Shown: positions 1 through 8,750, numbered from the stretch's first letter. The stretch is DNA of 64,000 bases from Ruminococcaceae bacterium UBA6434 (GCA_002437245.1 DJOQ01000022.1:14691-78690); one strand, 5' to 3'. Notes: a model not told the origin generated them from the sequence alone. Numbers and translations are program-made.

Positions 1-107
1 ACTATTTCCTCGTTCGCTTTGCCGCCCTTTATTATGCTTTCGTTTTGTTGCTGTGCAAGCTCGCTGCCGCTGATTTTGCGAATCAGCTTATTTATAACCC
101 TGCTCAC
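1..107 (-). CDS. 5' end of an unidentified gene (runs off left edge)
   Basis: A reading frame starts on the minus strand at a GTG (105-107), preceded by a good Shine-Dalgarno AAGGAGAC about 8 bases upstream, and stays open to the window edge (35 codons). The visible N-terminus is basic and helical (begins VSRVINKLIRKISGSELA) with no signal peptide or recognisable motif. A promoter in the right place (138-166) supports it. I do not recognise the product; only its start and direction are supported. Confidence 0.55.
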   Translation of the reverse strand, partial: MSRVINKLIRKISGSELAQQQNESIIKGGKANEEI

Positions 108-137
108 TTTTCCGTCTCCTTTATACAATCTTTTTTT

Positions 138-166
138 ATAATATCATATACTTTTTGTTTTGTCAT
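138..166 (-). promoter_or_regulatory. sigma-A-type promoter for the leftmost minus-strand gene
   Basis: On the minus strand ATGACA (161-166) and TATTAT (138-143) are separated by exactly 17 bases and lie about 30 bases before the GTG start at 107. Confidence 0.5.
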
Positions 167-207
167 TACGAAGATAAAAATTTGAGTTTCCGAGGCAAAT
201 GTGTTAC

Positions 208-213
208 TATAAT
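208..213 (+). promoter_or_regulatory. possible -10 element for the radical SAM gene
   Basis: A perfect TATAAT lies 65 bases before the ATG at 279. No convincing -35 hexamer is present at 17 bases, so an activator or another start is possible. Confidence 0.3.
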
Positions 214-278
214 ATTCTGATATTCGGTTGCCGCATGTGTCTTGCGATGTGTGGGGCAACGCAAATTCGGAGGTAAAA

Positions 279-1388
279 ATGCCACAGGTAAGCGTTCTTT
301 TAAAGCCGGCTTCTTCGGCGTGCAATATGAACTGTAAATACTGCTTTTATAAAGATGAGGCAAATTGCCGAAATACGGCTTTTTGCGGTATGATGTCGCT
401 CTCCGACGCGGGGGAAATCATAAAAAGCGCCGCGGAATACGCAAGCGGCAGCTGTACGTTTTTGTTTCAGGGCGGCGAGCCTACGCTTGCAGGGCTCGAT
501 TTTTATAAGGGCTTTGCGGAACTTGAAAAGAAATACGCAAAAAAAGGACTTAAATTTTATCACAGCATACAGACAAACGGGCTTTTGATAGACGACGATT
601 GGGCGGAATTTTTCAAGAAGAACGATTATCTTGTGGGTTTGTCGCTGGACGGACCCGCGCAGCTTAACGACCTTAACCGCGTTGATGTAAACGGCAGAGG
701 CACCTTTAACCGCGTTATAAAAGCCGCCGACATTTTGGACCGTCACAAAGCGGCGTACAATGTGCTTTCCGTCGTCACGGGGAAAAACGCGCGCTCCGCC
801 GAGAAGATATATAATTTTTTAAAAAAGCAGGGCTTCAGATTTTTACAGTTTATACCGTGTCTTGAGCCTTTTTCGTCCGAACGCGGCGAGAGCGCTTACA
901 GCCTGTCACCCAAGGACTATGCCGATTTTCTCGTGAAGATATTTAACCTTTGGCTCTCCGACCTTTTAAAGGGGAATTACATAAGCATACGCCATATAGA
1001 CAATCAATTGTCCGTAATGCTCGGAAAACCTCCCGAAATGTGCAGCGCTTTCGGCTGCTGTAACATTCAGTATGTGGTCGAGGGCGACAAGAGCGTTTAT
1101 CCGTGTGACTTTTATGTGCTCGACGGATACAAGATAGGCGAAATAGGCAAAAATACGTTTGAGGAAATGCGAAACATCGAAACCGCGGTTAAATTTATAA
1201 AGGATTCGCAAAATGTTCCCGATGAGTGCAAGGCGTGTCCGTTTTATTGTGTTTGCCGCAACGGCTGTCGCCGCGACAGAGTTTCCGAAAACGGCATTAT
1301 AGGCAAAAATTACTACTGCGATTCTTATAAGTATTATTATGCGAAGTGCAACGCCGGATTTATAAAGGCGCTGTCATTTTTAGGATAG
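279..1388 (+). CDS. Radical SAM protein, anaerobic sulfatase-maturase (anSME) family
   Basis: 369 aa. The N-terminus has the radical SAM cluster motif CNMNCKYC (CX3CX2C) followed by FYKDE, as in anaerobic sulfatase maturases that convert a Cys or Ser of a target sulfatase to formylglycine. The second half carries the Cys-rich SPASM pattern (CSAFGCC, YPCDFY, then CKACPFYCVCRNGC) that binds auxiliary Fe-S clusters. The start at 279 is chosen because it follows CGGAGG directly, and the homologous part begins there (MPQVSVLLKP). Only 18 bases separate it from hflX, so the two may be cotranscribed. No sulfatase gene is in the window, so the substrate is elsewhere or is not a sulfatase. Family assignment is firm; the exact substrate is not. 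Confidence 0.88.
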   Translation: MPQVSVLLKPASSACNMNCKYCFYKDEANCRNTAFCGMMSLSDAGEIIKSAAEYASGSCTFLFQGGEPTLAGLDFYKGFAELEKKYAKKGLKFYHSIQTNGLLIDDDWAEFFKKNDYLVGLSLDGPAQLNDLNRVDVNGRGTFNRVIKAADILDRHKAAYNVLSVVTGKNARSAEKIYNFLKKQGFRFLQFIPCLEPFSSERGESAYSLSPKDYADFLVKIFNLWLSDLLKGNYISIRHIDNQLSVMLGKPPEMCSAFGCCNIQYVVEGDKSVYPCDFYVLDGYKIGEIGKNTFEEMRNIETAVKFIKDSQNVPDECKACPFYCVCRNGCRRDRVSENGIIGKNYYCDSYKYYYAKCNAGFIKALSFLG

Positions 1389-1406
1389 ACCGACAGGTGC
1401 ATTGTT

Positions 1407-2660
1407 ATGAATTTTTACGAAAACAATCAAAATCCCGAAAGAGCGCTTTTGATAGGCGTTGATACGGGCGAATATGACGCCGAAATATCTATGGAGGAGC
1501 TGTCCCTTCTCGCCGAAACCGCAGGTGCCGAGATAATCGGAACGGTTATACAAAAGCTTGAGGCTGTTTCCCCGGCGACGTATATCGGCAGCGGCAGAAT
1601 GGCTGAGGTGTCCTCGTTTTGCAAGAATAACGATATCGACATCATTATAGCTGACAGCGAGCTTACGCCGTCGCAGATAAATAACATCGAAACAAAAACG
1701 GGTGCGCGCACGGTTGACAGAACAATGCTCATACTTGATATTTTTGCCGCGCGGGCAAGGTCAAGCGAGGGCAAATTGCAGGTGGAGCTGGCACAGCTTA
1801 AATATTCGCTTCCGTTTTTGTCGGGCAGGGGCAAAAGTATGTCTCGTCTCGGCGGCGGTATCGGAACAAGAGGACCGGGCGAGAGTAAGCTTGAAAGCGA
1901 CAAACGCCACATAAGGCGCAGAATACATTCTCTCTCACAGGAGCTTGAAAAGGTCGAAAAGCGCCGCAATCTTATCCGCACAAGGCGCAAAAAGGACGGC
2001 ATAATCACCGTTGCCATAGTCGGATATACAAATGCCGGAAAGTCAACTCTTATGAATACGCTTACAAGCGCGGGCGTGCTGTCGGAGGATAAGCTTTTTG
2101 CAACGCTTGACCCCACGGCGAGACGGCTTACTCTGCCGTCAAAGCGCGAGGTCATGCTCGTTGACACGGTAGGGCTTGTAAGGCGGCTTCCGCATCAGCT
2201 TGTCGACGCTTTCAAATCAACTCTTGAAGAGGCGAAAAACGCCGACCTTATACTAAATGTCTGCGACGCGTCGAGCGATGAATGCGCCGAGCATCTGAGC
2301 GTCACATCATCTGTCTTAAAGGAGCTCGGAGCGGATAATATCCCCGTCATATCCGTTATGAATAAGTGCGACAAGCTCCAAAACGCATATGATATGCCGG
2401 TAATCGGCAAAACGGTAATGATAAGCGCCGCAAAAAATGAGGGGATAGACAGGCTTCTTGAGCTGATTGATGAGTCGCTCCCGAAAACCAAGGCGCGCGC
2501 AAAGCTTTTGATTCCGTTTGACGAGGGTCATATACTCGGCGAGATACGGAAACGCGGAATTGTCTATACCGAGAGCTACAGTGAGGACGGAACGCAGATT
2601 GACGCCCTTGTCGATATTGATTATCTCGAAAAAATCAAGCGTTATATCGTGTCAATGTAG
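1407..2660 (+). CDS. hflX: Ribosome-associated GTPase HflX
   Basis: 417 aa, normal length for HflX. The N-terminal HflX domain (residues 1-190) contains the typical glycine-rich stretch GGGIGTRGPGESKLE and a charged coiled coil. The G domain follows with P-loop GYTNAGKST (206-214), DTVG as G3 and NKCD as G4, and a short C-terminal domain. HflX proteins bind the 50S subunit and split stalled or hibernating ribosomes under stress. The gene follows the radical SAM gene closely, probably in one transcript, and ends at a bidirectional terminator shared with the convergent HAD gene. Identification is certain at family level. Confidence 0.95.
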   Translation: MNFYENNQNPERALLIGVDTGEYDAEISMEELSLLAETAGAEIIGTVIQKLEAVSPATYIGSGRMAEVSSFCKNNDIDIIIADSELTPSQINNIETKTGARTVDRTMLILDIFAARARSSEGKLQVELAQLKYSLPFLSGRGKSMSRLGGGIGTRGPGESKLESDKRHIRRRIHSLSQELEKVEKRRNLIRTRRKKDGIITVAIVGYTNAGKSTLMNTLTSAGVLSEDKLFATLDPTARRLTLPSKREVMLVDTVGLVRRLPHQLVDAFKSTLEEAKNADLILNVCDASSDECAEHLSVTSSVLKELGADNIPVISVMNKCDKLQNAYDMPVIGKTVMISAAKNEGIDRLLELIDESLPKTKARAKLLIPFDEGHILGEIRKRGIVYTESYSEDGTQIDALVDIDYLEKIKRYIVSM

Positions 2661-2682
2661 GAAAAACTGAATTTAAAAAAAT

Positions 2683-2725
2683 AAAGCAGTAAATCAGACT
2701 TTGCCCGATTTACCGCTTTTTTGTT
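2683..2725. terminator. Bidirectional terminator between hflX and the HAD gene
   Basis: A 13-bp stem (AAAGCAGTAAATC against GATTTACCGCTTT, one mismatch) is flanked by a T-run on the plus side and by an A-rich stretch that reads as T on the minus strand. It lies exactly between two converging genes. Confidence 0.75.
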
Positions 2726-2733
2726 TTCCCGAA

Positions 2734-3348
2734 TTATTTAAATAATCCCGTTTTCGGCTCGCCCAACCACACTCCGTCGCTTTTTACAAGCTCAATGTGA
2801 TCGCCGGAAACCAGATATGCGTTTTTGGCAAGATCCATCATCGGCTTATCGCTCATGGAGTCGGTGTAAAAATTTTCTATAGGTGTGTCGCCGTAAACGT
2901 CCTTGTATGCTCTGATTTTATTTTCTTTGTAGCATACGCGCTCTATAACGCCGTTTTTGACGTCAACTATACTGCCGATGTAATTTTTTATGCCGATTCT
3001 CTTGCATATTTCTTCAAGGAGCAACTCGGGGCTTGCCGAAACTATTACATCGTCGGGCGCCTGGATTTTGGCATAGAAGCTTTTGATTTTTTTCTCGTGC
3101 TCGTCCCAAAATTCGACTATGTCCTTGTGTATGTCCTTGATTTTTACGCAGTAGTCGGTGAGCATATCCCCGTATTGATCTATGACCTCGTCTGCTTTTA
3201 TAACGCCTCTTTTGTAACGTATAAAAGCCTCACCGAAACGCGGAATGATTTTAGCTATCTCTTTGGGGTCTTTTTTGAGATAAAACATAAAAAGGTCAAA
3301 TCCGCTCTCGCCGTCGTAGATGGTATTGTCAAAATCATATACGTTCAC
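2734..3348 (-). CDS. HAD-superfamily phosphatase, HAD-IB (SerB-like) group
   Basis: 204 aa. Motif I is VYDFDNTIYDGES (DxDxT nucleophile motif) at the very N-terminus; motif II is the Ser in VSAS; motif III/IV is seen as YTDSMSDKPMM, with the metal-binding Asp residues. An alpha-helical cap lies between motifs I and II, as in the phosphoserine-phosphatase-like HAD-IB group. The start is a GTG at 3348 preceded by AGGGGA. It stands alone on the minus strand between a shared terminator and the Cys-rich gene. The substrate cannot be predicted; small phosphometabolites are usual for the family. Confidence 0.85.
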   Translation of the reverse strand: MNVYDFDNTIYDGESGFDLFMFYLKKDPKEIAKIIPRFGEAFIRYKRGVIKADEVIDQYGDMLTDYCVKIKDIHKDIVEFWDEHEKKIKSFYAKIQAPDDVIVSASPELLLEEICKRIGIKNYIGSIVDVKNGVIERVCYKENKIRAYKDVYGDTPIENFYTDSMSDKPMMDLAKNAYLVSGDHIELVKSDGVWLGEPKTGLFK

Positions 3349-3401
3349 AAAAATTCCCCTCTTTATACAATAAGTTGATAGAATTTTATCATTACATATT
3401 T

Positions 3402-3442
3402 AAAAAGTCAAGAAAGCCGAACCTGTACGGGTCGACTTTCTT
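3402..3442 (-). terminator. Terminator after the Cys-rich protein gene
   Basis: On the minus strand AGAAAGTCGACC pairs with GGTTCGGCTTTCT (one G-U and one mismatch) and is followed by GACTTTTT. It lies 8 bases after the stop of the gene at 3450-4304. Confidence 0.65.
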
Positions 3443-3449
3443 ATTTTGC

Positions 3450-4304
3450 CTATTCGCCTCGTTCGCATCCGCACGACGGTTTTACACCCGTGCCGGACTG
3501 TAAATTTGCCTCGTTCGGCGGGAAAAATTCGTCCACGGGGAACTGTATCTTGCGGAAGGATTCGCACGGATCGTCCGTGTCGTAGCTGCATTCCTTGTCG
3601 GGTATGCAGAAGTCGTATGCCGGTATAAGCATCTGAACGTCGCGCTCAAGCTGTACTATTGTGAAAATACCTATTGTAACGGCAACCGCTTTTTCAACGG
3701 GACGGTGACCGAAATCATCGGGGAATTCGTCGCCGAAAGCGCGTTTAACGCACGTCGGAACGGGTATGCACGAGTCGCCCAGACAGTCGCAGCAGTCGCA
3801 CGGGCGGCAGAGCTTTGCCTCAAGGCATATGGGGTCCACTACCTGCACCTTGGCTCTCGGATTTGTGTTTTGCGGTATTATCTGGCGGTCGTCCGAGTCG
3901 GCGCGGAATTCCGAGGAATATACTCTTACCTTACCCTCGCTGCCGTAGAGTATGCATTTCTTTGAAAATGTCGTAAATCCGCTTATGGTTTCGGGCGGAG
4001 CGGTAGCTACCGAGTATGCATCGAGAGTGACCTTGAAAAAGAACGTGATGTCCACGGAATAGAATCCGCGGTTAAAGGGAACTCTCTCTACGTCGATAAA
4101 GACGTTAAGTATGTCGCAGCCCCTGCACCTGACGTTTGTAGCTCTGTCTACTGTTTGCTGATACTGCGGCGGAAAATAAACTCTCAGGTCCGCAAGACAA
4201 TCCTTATCCGCGCAGGAGTCGTAAACTCGGTTCGTGTCTATACACACGGCTTCACGAATTCTGCCGGGTACCTTGTCGTTACAGCACGATTTGGTTTCTG
4301 CCAT
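3450..4304 (-). CDS. Conserved Cys-rich clostridial protein, possibly spore-associated
   Basis: 284 aa, no signal peptide or membrane segment. It begins MAETKSCCNDKVPGRIREA and contains Cys clusters, notably RPCDCCDCLGDSC in the middle and CGCERGE at the C-terminus. A central region (RVPFNRGFYSVDITFFFKV, then KVRVYSSEF) looks beta-rich. I recall proteins of this kind as uncharacterised but widespread in spore-forming Clostridia; a link to the spore surface is inference from the Cys content and that distribution. The start has a strong site (CAGGAGGG, 7-8 bases upstream). The untranslated leader contains a GTACCGT/ACGGTAC inverted repeat (4335-4364). It is transcribed alone, divergent from the GPH operon. 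Confidence 0.6.
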   Translation of the reverse strand: MAETKSCCNDKVPGRIREAVCIDTNRVYDSCADKDCLADLRVYFPPQYQQTVDRATNVRCRGCDILNVFIDVERVPFNRGFYSVDITFFFKVTLDAYSVATAPPETISGFTTFSKKCILYGSEGKVRVYSSEFRADSDDRQIIPQNTNPRAKVQVVDPICLEAKLCRPCDCCDCLGDSCIPVPTCVKRAFGDEFPDDFGHRPVEKAVAVTIGIFTIVQLERDVQMLIPAYDFCIPDKECSYDTDDPCESFRKIQFPVDEFFPPNEANLQSGTGVKPSCGCERGE

Positions 4305-4390
4305 AAAAAGCCCTCCTGTAATTATTTATGTGCCGTACCGTGTTTGTCGCGCTCGATACGGTACTGAGTTTATAAACTTCAATAACATTT

Positions 4391-4475
4391 TATGACGTCT
4401 CCCCGAATGTGTGACATAACAAAGGTTTTACACAAATTTACAAAGATTTAACGGCTGTTTGATAGAGACGTCATA
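4391..4475. repeat. 11-bp inverted repeat, candidate operator pair
   Basis: TATGACGTCTC (4391-4401) and its exact reverse complement GAGACGTCATA (4465-4475) lie 63 bases apart between the divergent genes. Each arm contains the palindrome GACGTC. The right arm covers the position expected for a -35 box of the TATAAT at 4487-4492, so binding there would block or help the GPH operon promoter. Confidence 0.45.
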
Positions 4476-4486
4476 TTTTAGGCGGC

Positions 4487-4492
4487 TATAAT
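4487..4492 (+). promoter_or_regulatory. -10 element of the GPH transporter operon
   Basis: A perfect TATAAT lies 32 bases before the ATG at 4524. The matching -35 position (4464-4469, AGAGAC) is poor and falls inside the right arm of the inverted repeat, which suggests regulator-controlled initiation. Confidence 0.45.
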
Positions 4493-4523
4493 TTTTTCAT
4501 AAAATCAAAAACAGGGTGAAGTT

Positions 4524-5900
4524 ATGGAAAAATATATTTCAAAAAAAGAAAAAGCCTCTTATGGTTTTGCGGCTGTCGGCAGTTATATGGTGGCAGGCAT
4601 AACGCAGTCATACCTTATGTATTTTTTTACGGATATACTTATAATCCCGTCATCTTTCGTTATGATGCTGATGATAGTCGCGAGAGTTTGGGACGCCGCA
4701 AATGACCCTATCATGGGAGTTATAGTAGACAGAACAAACACAAAATACGGAAAAATGCGACCGTACGTTTTGGCAGGTTCGTTTTTGATGCTTGTCACTA
4801 CCGTGGTGCTGTTTATGCCTCTGACAGGGGCGTCAAAAACATTTAAAATGATATTTGCCGCCGTATCATATATAATTTTCGGAATGGCTTATACGCTTAC
4901 CGACGTGCCTGCAATGGGGCTTATGAGTGTGGCTACGCCGAACAGCGACGAAAGAGCGTCTCTTTTGTCGTTCTATGTGACGGTGGGCTCCGTAGGCAGT
5001 CTCTTACCCGTAGGACTGCTCACGGTATTTCAATCTTTTATTCCGGAAAAATATGTTTACTTTGCAATGTCGATATTTGTTGGTATAATAACTTCGTCGG
5101 CATACCTTGTTCTGTTTAAAAATTCAAAAGAACGCTTTTCTACTCACACCGAAAAAATTGCCGTGCGCGATATGATAAAGGCGGCGTGCAAAAACAAGCC
5201 TATGATGATGGCGCTTCTTATGTCGATGACAGCGTCGCCGCGCTATCTTATTATGCCGGCTGCTCTGTATATTGCAACGTATGTTATAAATATTCCGGGG
5301 CTGAATTCCGGAACGATTTTGCTGCTTTTGTATCTCGTTGTCGGCAGCGGTATGTTTGCAGGCATACTTTTGACCCCGGTTGCGTATAAAAAGCTCGGCT
5401 ATAAAGCGACCTGCGTAATAGCCGCCTTAACGGGAGGCATAAGCCTTACGGCGGCGTTCTTCCTCGGCAAAATAAATATATATTTCGCCTTGCCGTTTAT
5501 GACAATAGGCGGTATAGCTCTCGGCTCATATAATGTTCTTCCTTATCCTATGGTCGGTGACAGCCTCGATTATCTCGAATGGAAAACCGGCGAGAGAATG
5601 GAGGGCGTGTGCTTTTCGCTCAATTCATTTGTCACAAAATTCAACAATGCGGTGGGCTTTATCGGGCTTTCCGCGGCGCTAACGTTATTTGGCTTCGTCG
5701 AGCCGTCCGCGGCAGGTGTACCGTCCGTGCAGAGCGCTTCTACCGTTACCGGTCTCTTTTCGCTCGTCACGGTAATTCCGGGACTCGGATTTTTGCTCTC
5801 GCTCATTCCGATTTGTTTTTATAAATTCAGCGGCATAGAAAAAGAAAAAATCTTGTCGGAACTTGCCGTAAAAAGAAAGGCAGTCCAAAATGGAGTTTAA
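4524..5900 (+). CDS. GPH-family (MelB-like) sugar:cation symporter
   Basis: 458 aa with about 12 hydrophobic segments. The N-terminal signature is typical of the glycoside-pentoside-hexuronide:cation family: YFFTD-like YFFTDIL in helix 1, ARVWDAANDPIMGVIVDRT with the cation-site Asp residues, then KYGKMRPY. The C-terminal half has GDSLDYLEWKTGERMEG, also characteristic. It should import a glycoside or uronide with H+ or Na+. RBS AGGGTGAAG precedes the ATG. It is the first of four genes with 11-, 1- and 11-base overlaps (symporter, metallophosphoesterase, HAD phosphatase, DMT transporter), so the operon is translationally coupled. The sugar is unknown. Confidence 0.9.
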   Translation: MEKYISKKEKASYGFAAVGSYMVAGITQSYLMYFFTDILIIPSSFVMMLMIVARVWDAANDPIMGVIVDRTNTKYGKMRPYVLAGSFLMLVTTVVLFMPLTGASKTFKMIFAAVSYIIFGMAYTLTDVPAMGLMSVATPNSDERASLLSFYVTVGSVGSLLPVGLLTVFQSFIPEKYVYFAMSIFVGIITSSAYLVLFKNSKERFSTHTEKIAVRDMIKAACKNKPMMMALLMSMTASPRYLIMPAALYIATYVINIPGLNSGTILLLLYLVVGSGMFAGILLTPVAYKKLGYKATCVIAALTGGISLTAAFFLGKINIYFALPFMTIGGIALGSYNVLPYPMVGDSLDYLEWKTGERMEGVCFSLNSFVTKFNNAVGFIGLSAALTLFGFVEPSAAGVPSVQSASTVTGLFSLVTVIPGLGFLLSLIPICFYKFSGIEKEKILSELAVKRKAVQNGV

Positions 5901-7140
5901 ATTTGAAAGGAAAATTTTTAATATCGGGGAAAAACCGAAAGTCGGCATAATTTCCGACTCACAGCTCAGCCCCGTTCGCAGAAAAAACGAGACGACGTTC
6001 CGAAAGAACCTCGTCTTGTCGCTTTTGTCTCTTAAAAACCAAGGCTGTAATATGATTATATTTGCAGGAGATATATGCAATATGGCAAGCGCCTATGCGT
6101 ATGACACATATGTTGATGCGTTCAAGAGTGTTTTCGGCGAAAAAATGCCCGTGGTTCAGAGCATAATGGGTAACCATGATTATTACGGCCGAGGGACGCC
6201 GGAAAATTGCAGACGGCTTTTCACACGAAAAATCGGCACGTCGCCGTTTACTCACTATACGGTAAACGGATTTCACTTTATCGGCGTATCGCCCGACTGT
6301 GCAAAAATGTCCGACGGTTACAGAAAAATTTTGCCGTACCTCAAAAACGAAATTGAAATTGCGAAAAAAGAATGCGGCGACAGACCTATTTTTGTCACGA
6401 CGCACAATTCCCCCGAAAATACCGTATACGGCAGCGATGATTGGGGCGATAAATCGCTTTTTGACGCGTTTTCGCAATATCACAATGTTGTGAATTTCGC
6501 AGGGCATACGCACTATTCGCTCCTCGACGAGAGAAGCGTATGGCAGGGGGCGTTTACCGCGTTCGGTACACAGTCGGTATCGTATACGGAACTTGAGCGC
6601 GGAAAGGTCAACGGTACAGTACCGCCCGACGCATATATGTTCCCAATGGGTTACATACTTGATTTCGGGAGCGAAAATATAACCGTCAGACGTATGAATT
6701 TCCGCCTCAATAAAGAGGAAAAGCCGAATATGAGCGTTAAAATACCGTATTCGGTGAAAAAGGCGGATTTTATCCCGAAAAGAAACGGCAATTCTTTGCC
6801 CGTTATGCCGAACCTATACGGCCATACCGAATATGATGAAAAAGGCACCGCTTATCTTTGTTTTGATAAGGGCGAGAGTGAAGACGCGGTACACAGCTAT
6901 GCCGTGCTTTACGACGACGGAATACGCAGGGACTATTTCTCCGATTTCTATAAGGGCTGCGGCGCCGCAAAAAGCGTGAGACTCCCTGTTTACTCTAAAG
7001 CTCCGGGAGTGTATAATATCAAAATATATGCTGTAGATTCTTTCGGCAATATGAGCGACACCTGCACAAAGATAGACGCCGCCGAGATTCGACGAAACAA
7101 AATTTACCGCAGAAAATTTGCACCGGAGATTAAATACTGA
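5890..7140 (+). CDS. Calcineurin-like metallophosphoesterase
   Basis: 416 aa, cytoplasmic. The two-metal motifs appear in order: VGIISDSQL near residue 20 (DxH replaced by DxQ), FAGDI (GD), MGNHDYY (GNHD), TTHNSPE and FAGHTHYS (GHxH). The C-terminal 150 residues form an extra beta-rich domain (DDGIRRDYFSDFYKG, PGVYNIKIYAVDSFGN) that looks like a fibronectin-III/Ig fold. The gene overlaps the symporter by 11 bases and the HAD gene by one base. In this context it may hydrolyse an imported phosphoester or phosphodiester, but that is inference. The Gln in place of the first metal-site His is tolerated in some families. Confidence 0.8.
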   Translation: MEFKFERKIFNIGEKPKVGIISDSQLSPVRRKNETTFRKNLVLSLLSLKNQGCNMIIFAGDICNMASAYAYDTYVDAFKSVFGEKMPVVQSIMGNHDYYGRGTPENCRRLFTRKIGTSPFTHYTVNGFHFIGVSPDCAKMSDGYRKILPYLKNEIEIAKKECGDRPIFVTTHNSPENTVYGSDDWGDKSLFDAFSQYHNVVNFAGHTHYSLLDERSVWQGAFTAFGTQSVSYTELERGKVNGTVPPDAYMFPMGYILDFGSENITVRRMNFRLNKEEKPNMSVKIPYSVKKADFIPKRNGNSLPVMPNLYGHTEYDEKGTAYLCFDKGESEDAVHSYAVLYDDGIRRDYFSDFYKGCGAAKSVRLPVYSKAPGVYNIKIYAVDSFGNMSDTCTKIDAAEIRRNKIYRRKFAPEIKY

Positions 7141-7802
7141 TGAATATATATTCTTTTGAAGGCTACATATTCGACCTCGACGGAACACTCCTTGATTCCA
7201 TGGGGCTTTGGAACGACATATATGTAAAAGTGCTCGGCGAATTTAACATCAAGGCGCCGAAAGACTACCTTTTCAACGTAAATCATATGAGCCTTGACGA
7301 CGGAGCCGAATATACGGTTAAAACTTTTCATCTTGAAAATGTTGTAAAAAAAGACGATATAGTCGATATGTGGAATGCCATGTCAAAAGAAGAATATGAA
7401 AATACGGTGCAGTTAAAGCCGGGGGCAAGGGGATTTTTGCAAAGCTTAAAGAACCGCGGCAAGCTTTTGGGCGTAGCCACGGCTCTTTCCGACGAGCTTT
7501 TTGTGCCGTGCCTTAAAAGGCTCGGCATTTCGGAGCTTTTTTCGGCGATGACTTCAATTGACGAGGTATCGAGGGGAAAGGAATTCCCGGATATATATTT
7601 AAGGGAATGTAAAAAGATGGGCACAAAGCCACAAAATACTGTTGTGTTTGAAGACAGCCTCACAGGGATAAAGTCCGCTTCAGTCGGCGGATTTAAGACT
7701 GTCGGCGTATATGACCCGTCTGCCGCAGAGCAGGCCGAGGAGATTAAAAATCGGGCTGATTTGTACATAAGTTCTTTTTCGGAGATGCTGTATGAAAAGT
7801 GA
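7140..7802 (+). CDS. HAD-superfamily sugar-phosphatase / beta-phosphoglucomutase-like
   Basis: 220 aa. HAD motif I is IFDLDGTLLDSMG; the helical cap follows at residues 20-90; motif II is GVATA (T), motif III the Lys of RGKEFPD, motif IV VFEDSLTGIKSA. This is the subfamily-IA pattern shared by beta-phosphoglucomutase, phosphoglycolate phosphatase and many sugar phosphatases. Its ATG overlaps the preceding TGA by one base and its end overlaps the DMT gene by 11, so it is the third gene of the transporter operon. A role in dephosphorylating or isomerising a sugar phosphate made from the imported substrate is likely but unproven. Confidence 0.85.
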   Translation: MNIYSFEGYIFDLDGTLLDSMGLWNDIYVKVLGEFNIKAPKDYLFNVNHMSLDDGAEYTVKTFHLENVVKKDDIVDMWNAMSKEEYENTVQLKPGARGFLQSLKNRGKLLGVATALSDELFVPCLKRLGISELFSAMTSIDEVSRGKEFPDIYLRECKKMGTKPQNTVVFEDSLTGIKSASVGGFKTVGVYDPSAAEQAEEIKNRADLYISSFSEMLYEK

Positions 7803-8697
7803 GATAAAGCGCACCCTTGCCGCAAAGCTTATGCTTTTTTCGAGTGCCGTTATATGGGGCAGCTCTTTCTTTATATTAAAAAACACACTGGATGAATTAC
7901 CGGTGTATTTTTTGCTGTGCGTAAGATTTTTATTTTCGGCAATTCTTTTAAGCATAGTATTTTTTAAAAAATGGAAATTGTTTAATCTTAAGTATCTTTG
8001 GACCGGAGCGATTACGGGTGTGTTTTTGGGGCTTGCTTACATATTCCAGACCATAGGCCTTACTCACACAACTCCGGGAACCAATGCGTTTTTGACTACG
8101 GTTTATTGCGTTATAGTGCCGTTTTTAAGCTGGGCTGTAAGAAAAAAACGCCCGGACGCATATAATTTTGTTGCCGCGGCAATATGTATAACCGGCATAG
8201 GGCTTGTCTGCCTGGACGGAAAAATGTCATTTTCTTTTCTCGGCGAGGGTTTTACGCTGATATGCGGCATATTCTTTGCGCTTCAGATTGTGGCGGTCGA
8301 AAAATGGTGCGGCGATCTTGACGTTATACTGCATACGATTATACAGTTCTTCACGGCGTTTCTTATCTGCTTTGTTTTCTTTGTTTCAAGTGAAAAAATG
8401 CCGAAACATATTTCTTCGGGTTCGGTATTGTCGCTTGTATATGTTACCGTGTTTGTAACCGCACTTTGTTTTGTGTTTATGAACGTGGGTATAAAACATA
8501 CAACCGCGGCAAGCTCGTCGCTTATACTCTGCTTAGAGTCGGTATTCGGAGTGCTTTTTTCGATGATTTTTTATCACGAGAGGCCGACTCTGCAAACCGC
8601 CGTCGGTTTCTTAATCATATTTACGGGGATTGTTTTGAATGAGACTAAGCCGAAATTTGCGATAAAAAGGAACAAAAACAGCATAAATCGGCAATAA
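7792..8697 (+). CDS. EamA/DMT-family transporter
   Basis: 301 aa with about 10 hydrophobic helices in two similar halves, the layout of the drug/metabolite transporter superfamily (EamA). The N-terminus FSSAVIWGSSFFILKNTLD and the second-repeat stretch AASSSLILCLESVFGVLFS are family hallmarks. It ends in a basic tail. It overlaps the HAD gene by 11 bases and closes the operon; no clear terminator follows within the 85-base gap. DMT proteins usually export metabolites or nucleotide-sugar-like compounds; the substrate here is unknown. Confidence 0.87.
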   Translation: MKSEIKRTLAAKLMLFSSAVIWGSSFFILKNTLDELPVYFLLCVRFLFSAILLSIVFFKKWKLFNLKYLWTGAITGVFLGLAYIFQTIGLTHTTPGTNAFLTTVYCVIVPFLSWAVRKKRPDAYNFVAAAICITGIGLVCLDGKMSFSFLGEGFTLICGIFFALQIVAVEKWCGDLDVILHTIIQFFTAFLICFVFFVSSEKMPKHISSGSVLSLVYVTVFVTALCFVFMNVGIKHTTAASSSLILCLESVFGVLFSMIFYHERPTLQTAVGFLIIFTGIVLNETKPKFAIKRNKNSINRQ

Positions 8698-8721
8698 TAC
8701 ACAAAAGCCTCTAGAAAATAA

Positions 8722-8750
8722 TTGATTTTTTGCAAAATATATTGTAAAAT
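8722..8750 (+). promoter_or_regulatory. sigma-A-type promoter of the DUF805 gene
   Basis: TTGATT (8722-8727) and TAAAAT (8745-8750) are 17 bases apart; the ATG follows 33 bases later behind AAGGGGG. Confidence 0.65.
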
